Source: CAYJGJ01 sp964367585 (GTDB lineage: Bacteria; Bacillota; Clostridia; Peptostreptococcales; Anaerovoracaceae). Taken from it: 64,000 nt of DNA. Location: assembly GCA_964367585.1 (NCBI GenBank), contig CAYIYH010000004.1, positions 62,001 to 126,000 of the forward strand, written 5' to 3'. The notes beneath the pieces were generated by a model. It was given only the letters and a program-made list of their open reading frames with translations, was not told the origin of the DNA and ran no database searches. The position numbers were made by a program, and so were the translations under genes. Positions 1 through 9,675 of this stretch are shown here, piece after piece (position 1 is the stretch's first letter; the number at the start of each line of letters is the position of its first letter).

Positions 1-2
1 GT

Positions 3-1139
3 CCTTTCCCTGAATTTACAGGTAGAGTATGTCCTGCTCTTTGTGAAAAATCATGCATAAATGGGATGTATGGGTCGGCAGTAACAATCCACGACAATGA
101 GTTATTCTTAATTGAGGAGGGGTTTAAAAATGGCGACATGTCACCTAAATTGCCAAAGATAAGAAGCGACAAAAAAGTAGCTGTAATTGGATCTGGCCCT
201 GCAGGACTTGCTGTAGCCGAGAAGTTAAACAAGCGAGGACATAATGTGACTGTTTTCGAAAAAGAAGATAGATTCGGCGGATTGCTAATGTATGGAATCC
301 CAAATATGAAAATCGAAAAAAAAATAGTAGAACGGCGGATTAATTTGATGAGAGAAGAGGGAATAACTTTTGTCGCTAATAGTGACCTCGGAAAAAACTT
401 GTCTATGAATGATCTTCAAGAAAGTTTTGATGTAGTCGTTTTATGCTGTGGCGCAAAAAAGGCAAGAGACATTAAAGTTACAGGTCGAAAAGCGAAAGGT
501 ATATATTTCGCCGTAGATTATTTAACAAAAATTACAAAATATTTAATTAATTCAGAAAAAAAATGTCCTGATGCGAAGAATAAAAATGTTATAATTGTTG
601 GAGGTGGAGATACTGGAAATGACTGCGTTGCTACGGCAATTCGTCATGGAGCGAAATCTGTCATCCAACTTGAAATGATGCCTAGGCCACCAGAAGAGAG
701 GTTAAGTTCAAATCCATGGCCCGAATGGCCTAAAGTGCTAAACACAGACTATGGACAAGAAGAAGCAATAGAAGTATTTGGTAGCGATCCTAGAATTTAC
801 GAAACTACAGTGAAAAGCATTTCGCAAAAAGATGGAAAAATATCTAAATTGACAACGGTTAGACTCGCATTTGAAAATGGAAAAATTTCAGAGATAGCAG
901 GAAGTGAAAAGGAATTAGATGTTGATTTGCTTTTAATTGCGGCGGGATTTACTGGATATGAAGAGTATATCGTACCTGATATCAAAATACCTTTAAAAGC
1001 GGATTACTCGTATAAAACGGATAAGGATAATGTCTTTGCTTGCGGTGACATGAAAAGAGGACAGTCCCTTGTAGTTTGGGCGATAGCAGATGGAATAAAG
1101 TGTGCAAAACAAGTTGATGATTATTTGATGGGGTATTGA
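3..1139 (+). CDS. gltD: Glutamate synthase small subunit-type oxidoreductase (GltD), 5'-truncated by window edge
   Basis: This flavin/iron-sulfur subunit passes electrons from NADPH to the glutamate-forming subunit of glutamate synthase. The reading frame is open from the first full codon, and it starts inside the conserved N-terminal cluster motif FPEFTGRVCPALCE...C, so the true start lies upstream. An internal ATG at 66 is not the start. Visible motifs are an FAD-binding GSGPAG, an NAD(P)H-binding GGGDTGND and a C-terminal FAD motif FACGDM. About 378 residues are present and roughly 80-110 are missing. Its stop overlaps the purF start region, so the two genes are probably cotranscribed. Related families (NfnB/SudA, NADPH-dependent ferredoxin oxidoreductases) share this fold, and without the upstream gene the exact partner is inferred. 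Confidence 0.85.
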   Translation, partial: PFPEFTGRVCPALCEKSCINGMYGSAVTIHDNELFLIEEGFKNGDMSPKLPKIRSDKKVAVIGSGPAGLAVAEKLNKRGHNVTVFEKEDRFGGLLMYGIPNMKIEKKIVERRINLMREEGITFVANSDLGKNLSMNDLQESFDVVVLCCGAKKARDIKVTGRKAKGIYFAVDYLTKITKYLINSEKKCPDAKNKNVIIVGGGDTGNDCVATAIRHGAKSVIQLEMMPRPPEERLSSNPWPEWPKVLNTDYGQEEAIEVFGSDPRIYETTVKSISQKDGKISKLTTVRLAFENGKISEIAGSEKELDVDLLLIAAGFTGYEEYIVPDIKIPLKADYSYKTDKDNVFACGDMKRGQSLVVWAIADGIKCAKQVDDYLMGY

Positions 1140-1141
1140 GA

Positions 1142-2551
1142 ATGAATGATAAACTAAATGAGGAATGTGCGATTTTCGCAGTTTATGTGGACCAAAAAGA
1201 GGCAGTAGGAATAACATATAATGGTCTTCTTTCTCTTCAACACCGGGGACAAGAAGGAGCCGGCATAGCAGTCGTTGAAGATAATAAAATCATTTCTCAT
1301 AAAAATGTTGGACTAGTTTCGGAAGTTTTCTCATCCGATATTTTATCGACAATGCCAAAGACTCATGCTGCGGTCGGGCATAATCGTTATTCGACTACAG
1401 GAACAAATGTTAAAGAAAATGTCGGACCATTTACTACTGAGTTTCTCACAGGACGTATCGCAACTGCGCATAATGGAAATATTATTAATGCGAAAGAGAT
1501 AAAAAATGAGCTGTTGTCATATGGAATCAATTTTAATGCGACGAGTGACAGTGAAGTAATTTCTTCTCTAATTGGCTATCATATTATGATGAGCGGAGAT
1601 TTATTTGTTGGAATTTCAGAAGCTGCAAAGAAGCTCAAAGGTGCGTTTTCACTTATTGTATTAGATAGTAAAAATAATATCGTAGTAGTACGTGATGCAA
1701 ATGGATATAGACCGCTATGTATTGGAAAAAATTCGCATGGAATTGCAGTTTCTTCCGAAAGTTGCGGTCTTGAAACATGTGGATTCGATTTTGTTAGGGA
1801 TGTAAAGCCTGGCGAAATAATAGTTATTGAAAATGGTAAGATTACCCGTGAAGAAATTGTACTAAAAGAAAAGGAAGAAAATTGTGGATTATGTATATTT
1901 GAATATGTGTATTTTGCACGCCCGGATTCTACGATTGATAATCTTAATGTGTACGAAGCGAGAGTAAATATGGGAAAAATTCTCGCAAAAGAATTCCCTG
2001 TAGATGCGGATTTTGTGTGCGGAGTTCCAGACAGTGGGTTAGAGGCTGCAATCGGTTATAGCGAAGAAAGTGGTTTAATGTTGAAACAAGGTTTTGTAAA
2101 GAATAGATACATAGGAAGAAGTTTTATCTATCCAACACAAATACAGCGAGAAAATGCGGTGAAATTAAAATTAAATCCATTGACGGCAAATGTTAAGGGG
2201 AAAAGTATTGTCCTTGTCGATGACTCAATTGTACGGGGTACGACGAGTGCAAAAATAATTAGGGCACTAAAAATGGCCGGCGCAAGAAAGGTGCACATGA
2301 GAATTTCTTCTCCGCCATTCCTTTATACGTGTCATTTCGGTACGGATATTGATAGTGAGGAAAATTTAATAGCCAATAAAATGAGTATAGAAGATATAAA
2401 AACACAAATTGGCGCGGATAGTTTGGGATATATTAGCGTTAAGGGGCTCAAGACAGCATGTGCAAAATCTGGCATGGATTTTTGCACAAATTGTTTTTCT
2501 GGAGATGGGATGAAATCTAAAAACTCAAAGACTGAACTGGAAATTAAATAG
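1142..2551 (+). CDS. purF: Amidophosphoribosyltransferase PurF
   Basis: Catalyses the committed step of purine synthesis: PRPP plus glutamine gives phosphoribosylamine. The N-terminal class II glutaminase begins with the short propeptide MNDKLNEE before the nucleophile Cys, as in the Bacillus-type enzyme, so ATG 1142 is preferred over an in-frame TTG at 1136. The phosphoribosyltransferase PRPP loop is seen as VLVDDSIVRGTT. Cysteines for a structural [4Fe-4S] cluster are plausible: one in the LCIFEY segment, one in CHFGTD and the CTNC pair near the C-terminus. The length of 469 residues is normal. It overlaps the gltD end and is followed 42 bases later by pyrG. Confidence 0.95.
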   Translation: MNDKLNEECAIFAVYVDQKEAVGITYNGLLSLQHRGQEGAGIAVVEDNKIISHKNVGLVSEVFSSDILSTMPKTHAAVGHNRYSTTGTNVKENVGPFTTEFLTGRIATAHNGNIINAKEIKNELLSYGINFNATSDSEVISSLIGYHIMMSGDLFVGISEAAKKLKGAFSLIVLDSKNNIVVVRDANGYRPLCIGKNSHGIAVSSESCGLETCGFDFVRDVKPGEIIVIENGKITREEIVLKEKEENCGLCIFEYVYFARPDSTIDNLNVYEARVNMGKILAKEFPVDADFVCGVPDSGLEAAIGYSEESGLMLKQGFVKNRYIGRSFIYPTQIQRENAVKLKLNPLTANVKGKSIVLVDDSIVRGTTSAKIIRALKMAGARKVHMRISSPPFLYTCHFGTDIDSEENLIANKMSIEDIKTQIGADSLGYISVKGLKTACAKSGMDFCTNCFSGDGMKSKNSKTELEIK

Positions 2552-2593
2552 TTAAAGTAATATAGCAATATATTTATGAAGGAGTTTTTCGTC

Positions 2594-4186
2594 ATGAAAA
2601 AATATATTTTTGTAACCGGTGGTGTGATTTCCGGGCTAGGGAAGGGAATCACGGCTGCTTCTCTCGGTAGGATACTAAAGCAAAGAGGCCTAAATGTGAT
2701 GGCTCAAAAGCTTGATCCATATATTAATATAGATCCCGGCACTATGAACCCATTACAGCACGGGGAGGTTTTCGTAACTGATGACGGTGCCGAAACCGAT
2801 TTGGACTTGGGCCATTATGAAAGGTTTATCGATGAAAATTTGAGTAATCTTTCTAACTTAACGTCGGGTAGAGTCTATTGGAATGTCTTGAATCGAGAGC
2901 GTGAAGGACATTATTTGGGACAAACCGTTCAAGTAATACCTCATATTACGTCTGAAATAAAGGACTTTATTTACGCGGGTGCACGTAATAGTAACTGTGA
3001 TGTAATCATTACTGAAATAGGTGGAACTACAGGAGATATAGAAAGCGGCCCATTTTTAGAAGCAATTCGTCAAATTTCTTTAGAGGTAGGGAGGGAACAT
3101 TGCATTTTTATCCATGTTACCTTAGTACCTTATCTTAAGTGTTCAAAAGAGCATAAATCTAAACCGACTCAACATTCAGTCAAAGAATTACGAGCGATGG
3201 GAATTTCTCCTAATATAATTGTTGCAAGAGCGGACGAACCGCTTAGTTTCGATATAATAAAGAAGATTTCTTTGTTTTGTAATGTCAAGGAAGATTGTGT
3301 AATAGAAAACTTGACTTTACCCGGGCTTTATGAGGCACCAATAATGCTGCATAACAAGGGATTAGATGAAGTTGTTTGTCGTGAACTAGGACTTACTTTG
3401 CCCAAGGCAGATTTGACGGAGTGGTGTGAAATGATTGAAAAATCTAAAGCACGCAATAAAACAGTAAAAATTGCGATTGTTGGTAAGTATGTGGGTCTTC
3501 ACGATGCTTATCTTTCAATAATCGAGAGTCTTAACCATGCCGGATATGATACTGGATTGAATATCGATATAAAGTGGGTTGACAGCGAAATGGTTACAGA
3601 AAAAAGCAAAAGCGATTTGTTAGACGATATCGATGGAATGATAATCCCCGGTGGTTTCGGAGATAGGGGAATAGAGGGAAAGATAGTTGCATGTAGATAT
3701 GCACGAGAAAATGATTTGCCATTCCTTGGGATTTGCTTAGGAATGCAAGTGGCTGCAATTGAGTTCTCGAGAAATGTTTGTAATTTAATAGATGCCAATT
3801 CATCGGAATTTGATATTAATACTATACACAAAGTTATAGATTACATCCCTGAACAGCTAAAAGTAACGCAAAAAGGTGGCACCATGAGATTAGGTGCATA
3901 TCCTTGTGTTCTCAGAGAAAAATCATTATTAAAGAGCTTATATCAAGCAAACGGAATTAGCGAAAGACATCGCCATCGATTTGAATTTAATAATGATTAC
4001 AGAGAAATTCTAGAAAAAAATGGTATTATTTTTTCCGGAATGTCCCCTGATAATAGTTTGGTGGAAGCAATTGAAAATCCGAATAATAAGTTTTTCGTGG
4101 GAGTGCAATTTCACCCTGAATTCAAAAGTAGACCAAACAATCCACATCCTTTATTCTTGGGGTTATTAAGGGCAACACAGATTTAA
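2594..4186 (+). CDS. pyrG: CTP synthase PyrG
   Basis: Converts UTP to CTP using ATP and glutamine. The N-terminal synthetase domain opens with YIFVTGGVISGLGKG and the C-terminal class I glutaminase has its nucleophile in GICLGMQ (about residue 381) and its His-Glu pair in QFHPEF (about residue 505). ATG 2594 is chosen because AAGGAG sits at 2579-2584 and the usual MKKYIFVTGG start follows; an upstream in-frame ATG at 2576 would place the ribosome site inside the gene. The length of 530 residues is standard. It sits inside the purine gene run. Confidence 0.96.
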   Translation: MKKYIFVTGGVISGLGKGITAASLGRILKQRGLNVMAQKLDPYINIDPGTMNPLQHGEVFVTDDGAETDLDLGHYERFIDENLSNLSNLTSGRVYWNVLNREREGHYLGQTVQVIPHITSEIKDFIYAGARNSNCDVIITEIGGTTGDIESGPFLEAIRQISLEVGREHCIFIHVTLVPYLKCSKEHKSKPTQHSVKELRAMGISPNIIVARADEPLSFDIIKKISLFCNVKEDCVIENLTLPGLYEAPIMLHNKGLDEVVCRELGLTLPKADLTEWCEMIEKSKARNKTVKIAIVGKYVGLHDAYLSIIESLNHAGYDTGLNIDIKWVDSEMVTEKSKSDLLDDIDGMIIPGGFGDRGIEGKIVACRYARENDLPFLGICLGMQVAAIEFSRNVCNLIDANSSEFDINTIHKVIDYIPEQLKVTQKGGTMRLGAYPCVLREKSLLKSLYQANGISERHRHRFEFNNDYREILEKNGIIFSGMSPDNSLVEAIENPNNKFFVGVQFHPEFKSRPNNPHPLFLGLLRATQI

Positions 4187-4271
4187 AAGATAGTGATTTA
4201 GAATAGAATAACTCGGGTATTGACGAAGATATTGAGTACAGCATAGATTCAAGAAAGGTAGTGAATTAGAC

Positions 4272-4985
4272 ATGGAAAAAGGAGCGCAAATTTACGAGGG
4301 TAAGGCGAAAAAAGTTTTTAGTACAGACAATGAAGAGATTTGTATTGTATCGTATAAAGACGATGCAACGGCATTCAATGGAGAAAAGAAGGGAACAATT
4401 CAAGGAAAGGGCGAAGTTAATAATAGAATGTCGAACTTAATGTTTGCAATGCTTGAAAAAAAAGGCATCGACACCCATTTCGTCCAAGAGATCGATAGCA
4501 GGAATTCTATCGTAAAAAAAGTAGAAATAATTCCTCTAGAAGTGATAGTTAGGAATATTGCGGCAGGAAGTCTTTCAAAAAGACTTGGTCTTCCTGAGGG
4601 AACAAAGATGAGTCAGCCCGTATTGGAATTTTGTTATAAGAATGACGATCTTGGAGATCCTATGGTAAATGAATACCATATTCTTGCTTCAGGGTTTGCA
4701 ACAAAGGAAGAAATTGATATAATATCAAGTATGAGCCTTAAAGTAAATGAAATATTAGTTGATTATTTTAAATCTATAAATATTAATTTAATCGATTTTA
4801 AACTTGAATTTGGAAAAACTAAAGAAGGAAAAGTCATTTTGGCAGACGAAATCTCTCCCGATACGTGTAGATTTTGGGACAGCGAAACATCTGAAAAACT
4901 TGACAAGGATAGGTTCAGACGAGATATGGGCGGAGTAGAAGAAGCTTATATGGAAATTATGACTAGGCTTGGTATTAAAGATTAA
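4272..4985 (+). CDS. purC: SAICAR synthase PurC
   Basis: Phosphoribosylaminoimidazole-succinocarboxamide synthase joins aspartate to CAIR in de novo purine synthesis. Family motifs visible are YEGKAKKVF at the start, DDATAFNGEKKG, and ADEISPDTCRFWD near residue 196. The length of 237 residues fits the bacterial single-domain form. An AAGAAAGGTAG ribosome site precedes ATG 4272. It is preceded by an 85-base gap from pyrG with no obvious terminator and followed 8 bases later by purB, the next use of the succino-intermediate. Confidence 0.95.
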   Translation: MEKGAQIYEGKAKKVFSTDNEEICIVSYKDDATAFNGEKKGTIQGKGEVNNRMSNLMFAMLEKKGIDTHFVQEIDSRNSIVKKVEIIPLEVIVRNIAAGSLSKRLGLPEGTKMSQPVLEFCYKNDDLGDPMVNEYHILASGFATKEEIDIISSMSLKVNEILVDYFKSININLIDFKLEFGKTKEGKVILADEISPDTCRFWDSETSEKLDKDRFRRDMGGVEEAYMEIMTRLGIKD

Positions 4986-4993
4986 GGAGTAGC

Positions 4994-6430
4994 ATGTTGC
5001 AAAAAGAAATTTATGAATCCCCATTATGTTCGAGATACGCAAACGCAGAGATGAAATATTTATTTTCGCCAGATATGAAATTTAAGACGTGGCGTAAACT
5101 TTGGATTGCTCTTGCGGAAGCTGAAATGGAGCTAGGGCTATCTATTACAGAAGAACAGATCGAAGAACTCAAATCAAATTCTGACAATATCAATTATGAA
5201 ATAGCGGAAAAACAAGAAAAAATTGTGCGCCATGATGTTATGAGCCATGTTCATGCGTATGGTGTTCAGTGTCCTACAGCTATGCCAATAATTCATCTGG
5301 GTGCGACATCTTGCTATGTAGGAGACAATACAGACATTATTATAATGAATGAAGCACTGAAAATTATAAGAGAAAAAATAGTATCCGTAATTAGATATTT
5401 GGCAGATTTCGCCATGAAGAACAAAGACTTACCAACACTTGCGTTCACGCATTTTCAACCTGCACAGCCCACAACCGTAGGAAAAAGGGCAGCACTTTGG
5501 ATTACTGATTTGTTGTCTGATCTTGAAGATGTCGAGTATTTACTATCGGGTATGAAGCTTTTAGGCTCAAAAGGAACAACAGGAACTCAGGCCAGTTTTT
5601 TAGAGCTTTTTGATGGAGACCATGATAAAGTCAAGTCGCTTGATAAAAAAATAGCCGAGAAAATGGGATTCGAAGAATGCTATACCATAAGTAGTCAAAC
5701 ATATTCGAGAAAACTTGATTATAGAGTTCTTTCTATTCTAAGTAGTATTGCGCAAAGTGCAACAAAGTTTTCAAATGATATTCGCCTTTTGGCCCATCTT
5801 AAGGAAATAGAAGAACCTTTCGAAGAGAATCAAATAGGTTCATCTGCAATGGCATATAAGAGGAATCCAATGAGAAGTGAGAGAATAGCATCTCTTGCGA
5901 GATATATAATAGTAGATGCATTAAATCCTGCTATCACCGCTGCTACGCAGTGGTTCGAAAGGACACTGGATGATTCCGCAAACAAAAGAATCAGCATTCC
6001 CGAAGCATTTTTGGCAACCGATGCCGTGTTAAATTTATATGCTAATATAGCAGATGGGTTGATCGTTTATCCGAAAGTTATTAATCAACGATTAATGAAC
6101 GAGCTTCCATTCATGGCGACCGAAAATATTATGATGAATTCAGTTAAGAGGGGTGGGAATAGACAAGAATTGCACGAAAGAATCAGAATTCACTCGCTCG
6201 CTGCAGCCAAATCAGTTAAAGAAGATGGTGAGAAAAACGATTTGCTAGAGCGAATCGCATCAGACCCTTTATTTAATGTGACAATAGAAGAGCTTGAGTC
6301 TTGCTTGGAGCCATCAAAATATGTTGGAAGAGCACCAGAACAAACCGGGGAATATTTAGATGAAGTAGTTAGACCGCTTTTAAATACATATAAAGAAGCG
6401 GATAAAGGTAAAGTTAAAATCAATATTTAA
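4994..6430 (+). CDS. purB: Adenylosuccinate lyase PurB, eukaryote-like clade
   Basis: Releases fumarate from SAICAR and from adenylosuccinate. The flexible-loop signature reads SSAMAYKRNPMRSE, and segments such as HLGATSCYVGDNTD, THFQPAQPTTVGKR and QWFERTLDDSAN match, as I recall them, the animal-type enzyme rather than the Bacillus type, whose signature is SSAMPHKRNPIGSE. The length of 478 residues also fits the longer eukaryote-like clade (about 480) better than the 430-residue Bacillus form. A small oddity is Ala in place of Pro in SSAMPYKRNP. It lies between purC and purA, so both lyase steps are encoded next to their partner enzymes. Confidence 0.95.
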   Translation: MLQKEIYESPLCSRYANAEMKYLFSPDMKFKTWRKLWIALAEAEMELGLSITEEQIEELKSNSDNINYEIAEKQEKIVRHDVMSHVHAYGVQCPTAMPIIHLGATSCYVGDNTDIIIMNEALKIIREKIVSVIRYLADFAMKNKDLPTLAFTHFQPAQPTTVGKRAALWITDLLSDLEDVEYLLSGMKLLGSKGTTGTQASFLELFDGDHDKVKSLDKKIAEKMGFEECYTISSQTYSRKLDYRVLSILSSIAQSATKFSNDIRLLAHLKEIEEPFEENQIGSSAMAYKRNPMRSERIASLARYIIVDALNPAITAATQWFERTLDDSANKRISIPEAFLATDAVLNLYANIADGLIVYPKVINQRLMNELPFMATENIMMNSVKRGGNRQELHERIRIHSLAAAKSVKEDGEKNDLLERIASDPLFNVTIEELESCLEPSKYVGRAPEQTGEYLDEVVRPLLNTYKEADKGKVKINI

Positions 6431-6449
6431 ACGAAAGGATATAATCCAA

Positions 6450-7730
6450 ATGGTAAAAGCAATAGTCGGGGCTTGTTGGGGAGACGAGGGTAAAGGAAAA
6501 ATAACAGATTTACTCGCTGAAAAATCCGATATAGTAGTTCGTTTTCAAGGCGGAAGTAATGCAGGGCATACAATCATTAATCATTATGGTAAGTTTGCAC
6601 TCCATCAATTGCCATCAGGCATATTTAATGAAAACACTACCAGTATAATAGGGAATGGTGTAGCACTTTCGGTGGAAAATTTTGTCGAAGAGGTAAGAGA
6701 AATTCAATCTAGAGGAGTTCCATTACCTAAAATTTTAATATCTGATAGATGTCAAATTGTAATGCCATACCATAAAGAGCTTGATTCAATGGAAGAAACA
6801 AGACTTGCGGAAAAGTCTTACGGTTCAACCAAATCAGGAATAGCACCTTTTTACTCAGATAAATATGCGAAGATAGGATTTCAAGTAAGCGAGCTATTTG
6901 ATACTAAGGAATATCTTCTCGAAAAAATCGAAACTATTTGTGATATAAAAAATGTGATTTATGAAAAATTATATAATAAAAAACCGCTTGACCAACAGGA
7001 AATATATGATAAATTAATGCAATACAAAGAACAGATTGCTCCTTTTGTATCCGATACTTTTTCTTTGCTTCGAGATGCTGTTCGGGATGGACAGACGATA
7101 CTTCTCGAAGGACAACTTGGCTCATTACGAGATCCTGATTTGGGAGTTTATCCGATGGTTACATCTTCGTCTCCAATTGCGGGATTCGGAGCGATTGGAG
7201 CGGGGGGAATTCCACCGTATGCGATAGAAGAAATAATAACAGTTGTGAAAGCATATTCAAGTGCAGTTGGCGCCGGAGAATTTGTAAGTGAAATTTTTGG
7301 AGAACAGGCAAACGAACTTAGAAAAAATGGAGGTGACGGCGGCGAATATGGTGCTACGACTGGTAGACCTAGAAGGATGGGATGGCTCGATTTAGTAGCA
7401 TCAAGATACGGATGTCAACTTCAAGGTGCAACATCTGTGGCATTTACAGTTATAGATGCGTTGGGATATTTAGACGAAATTCCCGTATGCGTTGCATATG
7501 AACTCGATGGAAAGAGAATCGATTATTTTCCTACCACAACTACACTGAAAAAATGCACTCCGATATTGGAAACATTGCCGGGTTGGAAGTGTGATATAAC
7601 TGGGATATCATCATATGAAGATCTCCCTCCAAATGCAAAAAAGTATATAGAATTTGCTGAAAAACATTTAGGAGTGCCTATTAAGATGATTTCTAATGGG
7701 CCGAAAAGGGAACATATAATTTATAAGTAA
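6450..7730 (+). CDS. purA: Adenylosuccinate synthetase PurA
   Basis: Makes adenylosuccinate from IMP, GTP and aspartate on the AMP branch. The N-terminal GTP-binding loop is ACWGDEGKGK and the IMP-binding region contains GGSNAGHT. The conserved EYGATTGRPRRMGWLD block binds IMP and aspartate. The length of 426 residues is standard. ATG 6450 has an AAAGGAT ribosome site. It is spaced 19 bases from purB and 15 bases from glmS, so it is almost certainly in the same transcript. Confidence 0.96.
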   Translation: MVKAIVGACWGDEGKGKITDLLAEKSDIVVRFQGGSNAGHTIINHYGKFALHQLPSGIFNENTTSIIGNGVALSVENFVEEVREIQSRGVPLPKILISDRCQIVMPYHKELDSMEETRLAEKSYGSTKSGIAPFYSDKYAKIGFQVSELFDTKEYLLEKIETICDIKNVIYEKLYNKKPLDQQEIYDKLMQYKEQIAPFVSDTFSLLRDAVRDGQTILLEGQLGSLRDPDLGVYPMVTSSSPIAGFGAIGAGGIPPYAIEEIITVVKAYSSAVGAGEFVSEIFGEQANELRKNGGDGGEYGATTGRPRRMGWLDLVASRYGCQLQGATSVAFTVIDALGYLDEIPVCVAYELDGKRIDYFPTTTTLKKCTPILETLPGWKCDITGISSYEDLPPNAKKYIEFAEKHLGVPIKMISNGPKREHIIYK

Positions 7731-7745
7731 GAAAGAGGAACTTAT

Positions 7746-9569
7746 ATGTGTGGAATAATTGGGTATATTGGATCTGAGCAAGCAACTCCATTTTTACTAT
7801 CCGGTCTAAATAAACTTGAATATAGAGGATACGATTCAGCAGGGGTAGCCGTATGGAATGGAACTGGTATAGAAATAGCAAAATCAAAAGGAAGACTCAA
7901 GAACTTGGTCGAGCTAATCGATGGAGGAAATAAAATAAAAGGTAGTGTCGGTATAGGTCATACGAGATGGGCAACCCATGGAGCTCCTTCTGACTTGAAT
8001 TCACACCCTCATCCTAGCTCCGGTGGAAAATTTGCAGTTGTCCATAATGGAATAATTGAAAATTACCTTACGGTTAAAAATAAACTCGAAGCAAAAGGTG
8101 TCAAATTTGCTTCAGAGACGGATACTGAAGTAATTGCACAGATGCTGGAATACTATTATGATGGCGATGTAATGTCGACCATCAATAAAGTCGTGTCAAA
8201 GGTTGAGGGAAGTTATGCACTTGCAATCATATGTAAAGATACCCCCGATATACTCTATGCTGTAAAAAAAGATAACCCATTAATCGTTGGATTAGGAAAT
8301 AATGAAAATTATATTGCATCGGATATTCCTGCAATTTTGGCAAAGACAAGAGATATATACCGTTTATCGGACGGTGAAATAGCCATCCTTACAACAGAAA
8401 AAGTATGTGTTTACAATAATGATTTGGATGAAATCGAAAAACCTGTTGAAAAAATCACGTGGGACATTGAATCTGCAGAAAAGGGCGGATACGAGCACTT
8501 TATGATGAAGGAAATCATGGAACAGCCCGATTCGGTTAATAAAACCATATTGCCAAGAATTAAAAACAATGATATCATTCTCGATGAATTGACTCTTTCT
8601 AAGGAGTATATGCAAAACATTTCAAAAATATTTATCGTGGGATGTGGAACTGCATATAACGTGGGAGTTGCTACCAAACATATGTTCGAAGATATTCTTA
8701 GGATTCCTGTAGAAGTCGAAACCGCATCCGAGTTTCGGTATCGAAATCCAATAGTAGACGATAGAACATTAGTTATTCTCATCAGTCAGTCAGGCGAAAC
8801 CGCCGATACGCTTGCGGCATTACGCCAAGCTAAGAAACAAGGCGGAAGAACTATCGCTGTCGTAAACGTTATGGGATCTACTATAGCTAACGAGAGTGAC
8901 GATGTTATATATACATGGGCTGGAATAGAAATATCTGTTGCTTCTACGAAGGCATATAGTACTCAGCTTGCGGTAATGTATCTACTCGGGATATATATGG
9001 CAGATAAACTAGGTAAAATTGATCAAGAGACTAAATCATATTACGTAACAGAACTATTGTCTATTCCCGATAAGATAAAAAATCTATTGGAAAATAAAGA
9101 AGAAATCCAAAAGATAGCGGGACATCATTTTAATGCAAACGACATGTACTTTATTGGTCGTAATGTGGACTACGCTACTTCATTGGAGGGTTGTCTGAAA
9201 CTCAAAGAAATTTCATATATCCATTCAGAAGCATATGTTGCAGGTGAACTTAAACATGGTCCTATATCTTTAATTGAAGACGGCACAATAGTAATATCTA
9301 TAGCTGCATACAAAAGGTTGTTCGATAAAATGATTTCGAATACAAAAGAAGTAAAATCAAGAGGCGCTGTAAGTTGGATTATTACGACGGAAGGACAAGA
9401 AGTTCCAGATGATATAGAATATGTTTCTTATATGCCGAAAATAGTAGATTTTATGCTGCCTTCTTTGACCATAATAGAATTACAATTATTCGCGTATTAT
9501 GTAGCAGCGATGAGAGGATGCGATATTGACAAGCCACGGAATTTAGCAAAATCAGTGACTGTAGAGTAG
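7746..9569 (+). CDS. glmS: Glutamine-fructose-6-phosphate aminotransferase GlmS
   Basis: Makes glucosamine-6-phosphate for cell-wall amino sugars from glutamine and fructose-6-phosphate. Cys2 in MCGIIGYIG is the N-terminal nucleophile after Met removal; EYRGYDSAG and HTRWATHG are typical of the class II glutaminase domain. Two SIS isomerase domains follow, with CGTAYN, SQSGETADT and the second-domain motif ELKHGPISLI. The C-terminus ends in the family motif PRNLAKSVTVE. The length of 607 residues is normal. Only 15 bases separate it from purA, leaving no room for the glmS ribozyme common in Firmicutes, so control must be through the operon promoter or otherwise. Confidence 0.97.
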   Translation: MCGIIGYIGSEQATPFLLSGLNKLEYRGYDSAGVAVWNGTGIEIAKSKGRLKNLVELIDGGNKIKGSVGIGHTRWATHGAPSDLNSHPHPSSGGKFAVVHNGIIENYLTVKNKLEAKGVKFASETDTEVIAQMLEYYYDGDVMSTINKVVSKVEGSYALAIICKDTPDILYAVKKDNPLIVGLGNNENYIASDIPAILAKTRDIYRLSDGEIAILTTEKVCVYNNDLDEIEKPVEKITWDIESAEKGGYEHFMMKEIMEQPDSVNKTILPRIKNNDIILDELTLSKEYMQNISKIFIVGCGTAYNVGVATKHMFEDILRIPVEVETASEFRYRNPIVDDRTLVILISQSGETADTLAALRQAKKQGGRTIAVVNVMGSTIANESDDVIYTWAGIEISVASTKAYSTQLAVMYLLGIYMADKLGKIDQETKSYYVTELLSIPDKIKNLLENKEEIQKIAGHHFNANDMYFIGRNVDYATSLEGCLKLKEISYIHSEAYVAGELKHGPISLIEDGTIVISIAAYKRLFDKMISNTKEVKSRGAVSWIITTEGQEVPDDIEYVSYMPKIVDFMLPSLTIIELQLFAYYVAAMRGCDIDKPRNLAKSVTVE

Positions 9570-9590
9570 AAAAAACAGTAGTGAATAATC

Positions 9591-9660
9591 GCACGATGTC
9601 ACCCGACACCTATAGATGTGGGGGGATCGTGCTGTGGTTATAATTTAGTTGTAGCTTAGT
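9591..9660 (+). repeat. Structured intergenic repeat, copy 1 (glmS-guaA)
   Basis: A 7-bp inverted repeat, GCACGAT at 9591-9597 with ATCGTGC at 9626-9632, encloses a CCTATAG core and a G-run. Its left end (GCACGATGTC) and the core are repeated in the longer element at 13130-13234. The GTAGCTTAGT tail at the right end resembles the tails of the other copies. There is no U-run, so it is not a typical terminator. Function is unknown. Confidence 0.5.
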
Positions 9661-9675
9661 AACAGAGAGGTAGAT

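Noticed and set aside
66..68. ATG at 66 as gltD start
   Set aside because: The frame is open upstream and encodes the conserved FPEFTGRVCPALCE cluster motif, so the gene begins before the window.
7731..7745. glmS ribozyme
   Set aside because: Only 15 bases separate purA and glmS, too few for the ribozyme, and no core sequence is present.
9570..9675. Purine or guanine riboswitch before guaA
   Set aside because: The conserved purine-riboswitch three-way junction sequences are absent; only the repeat-type hairpin is present.
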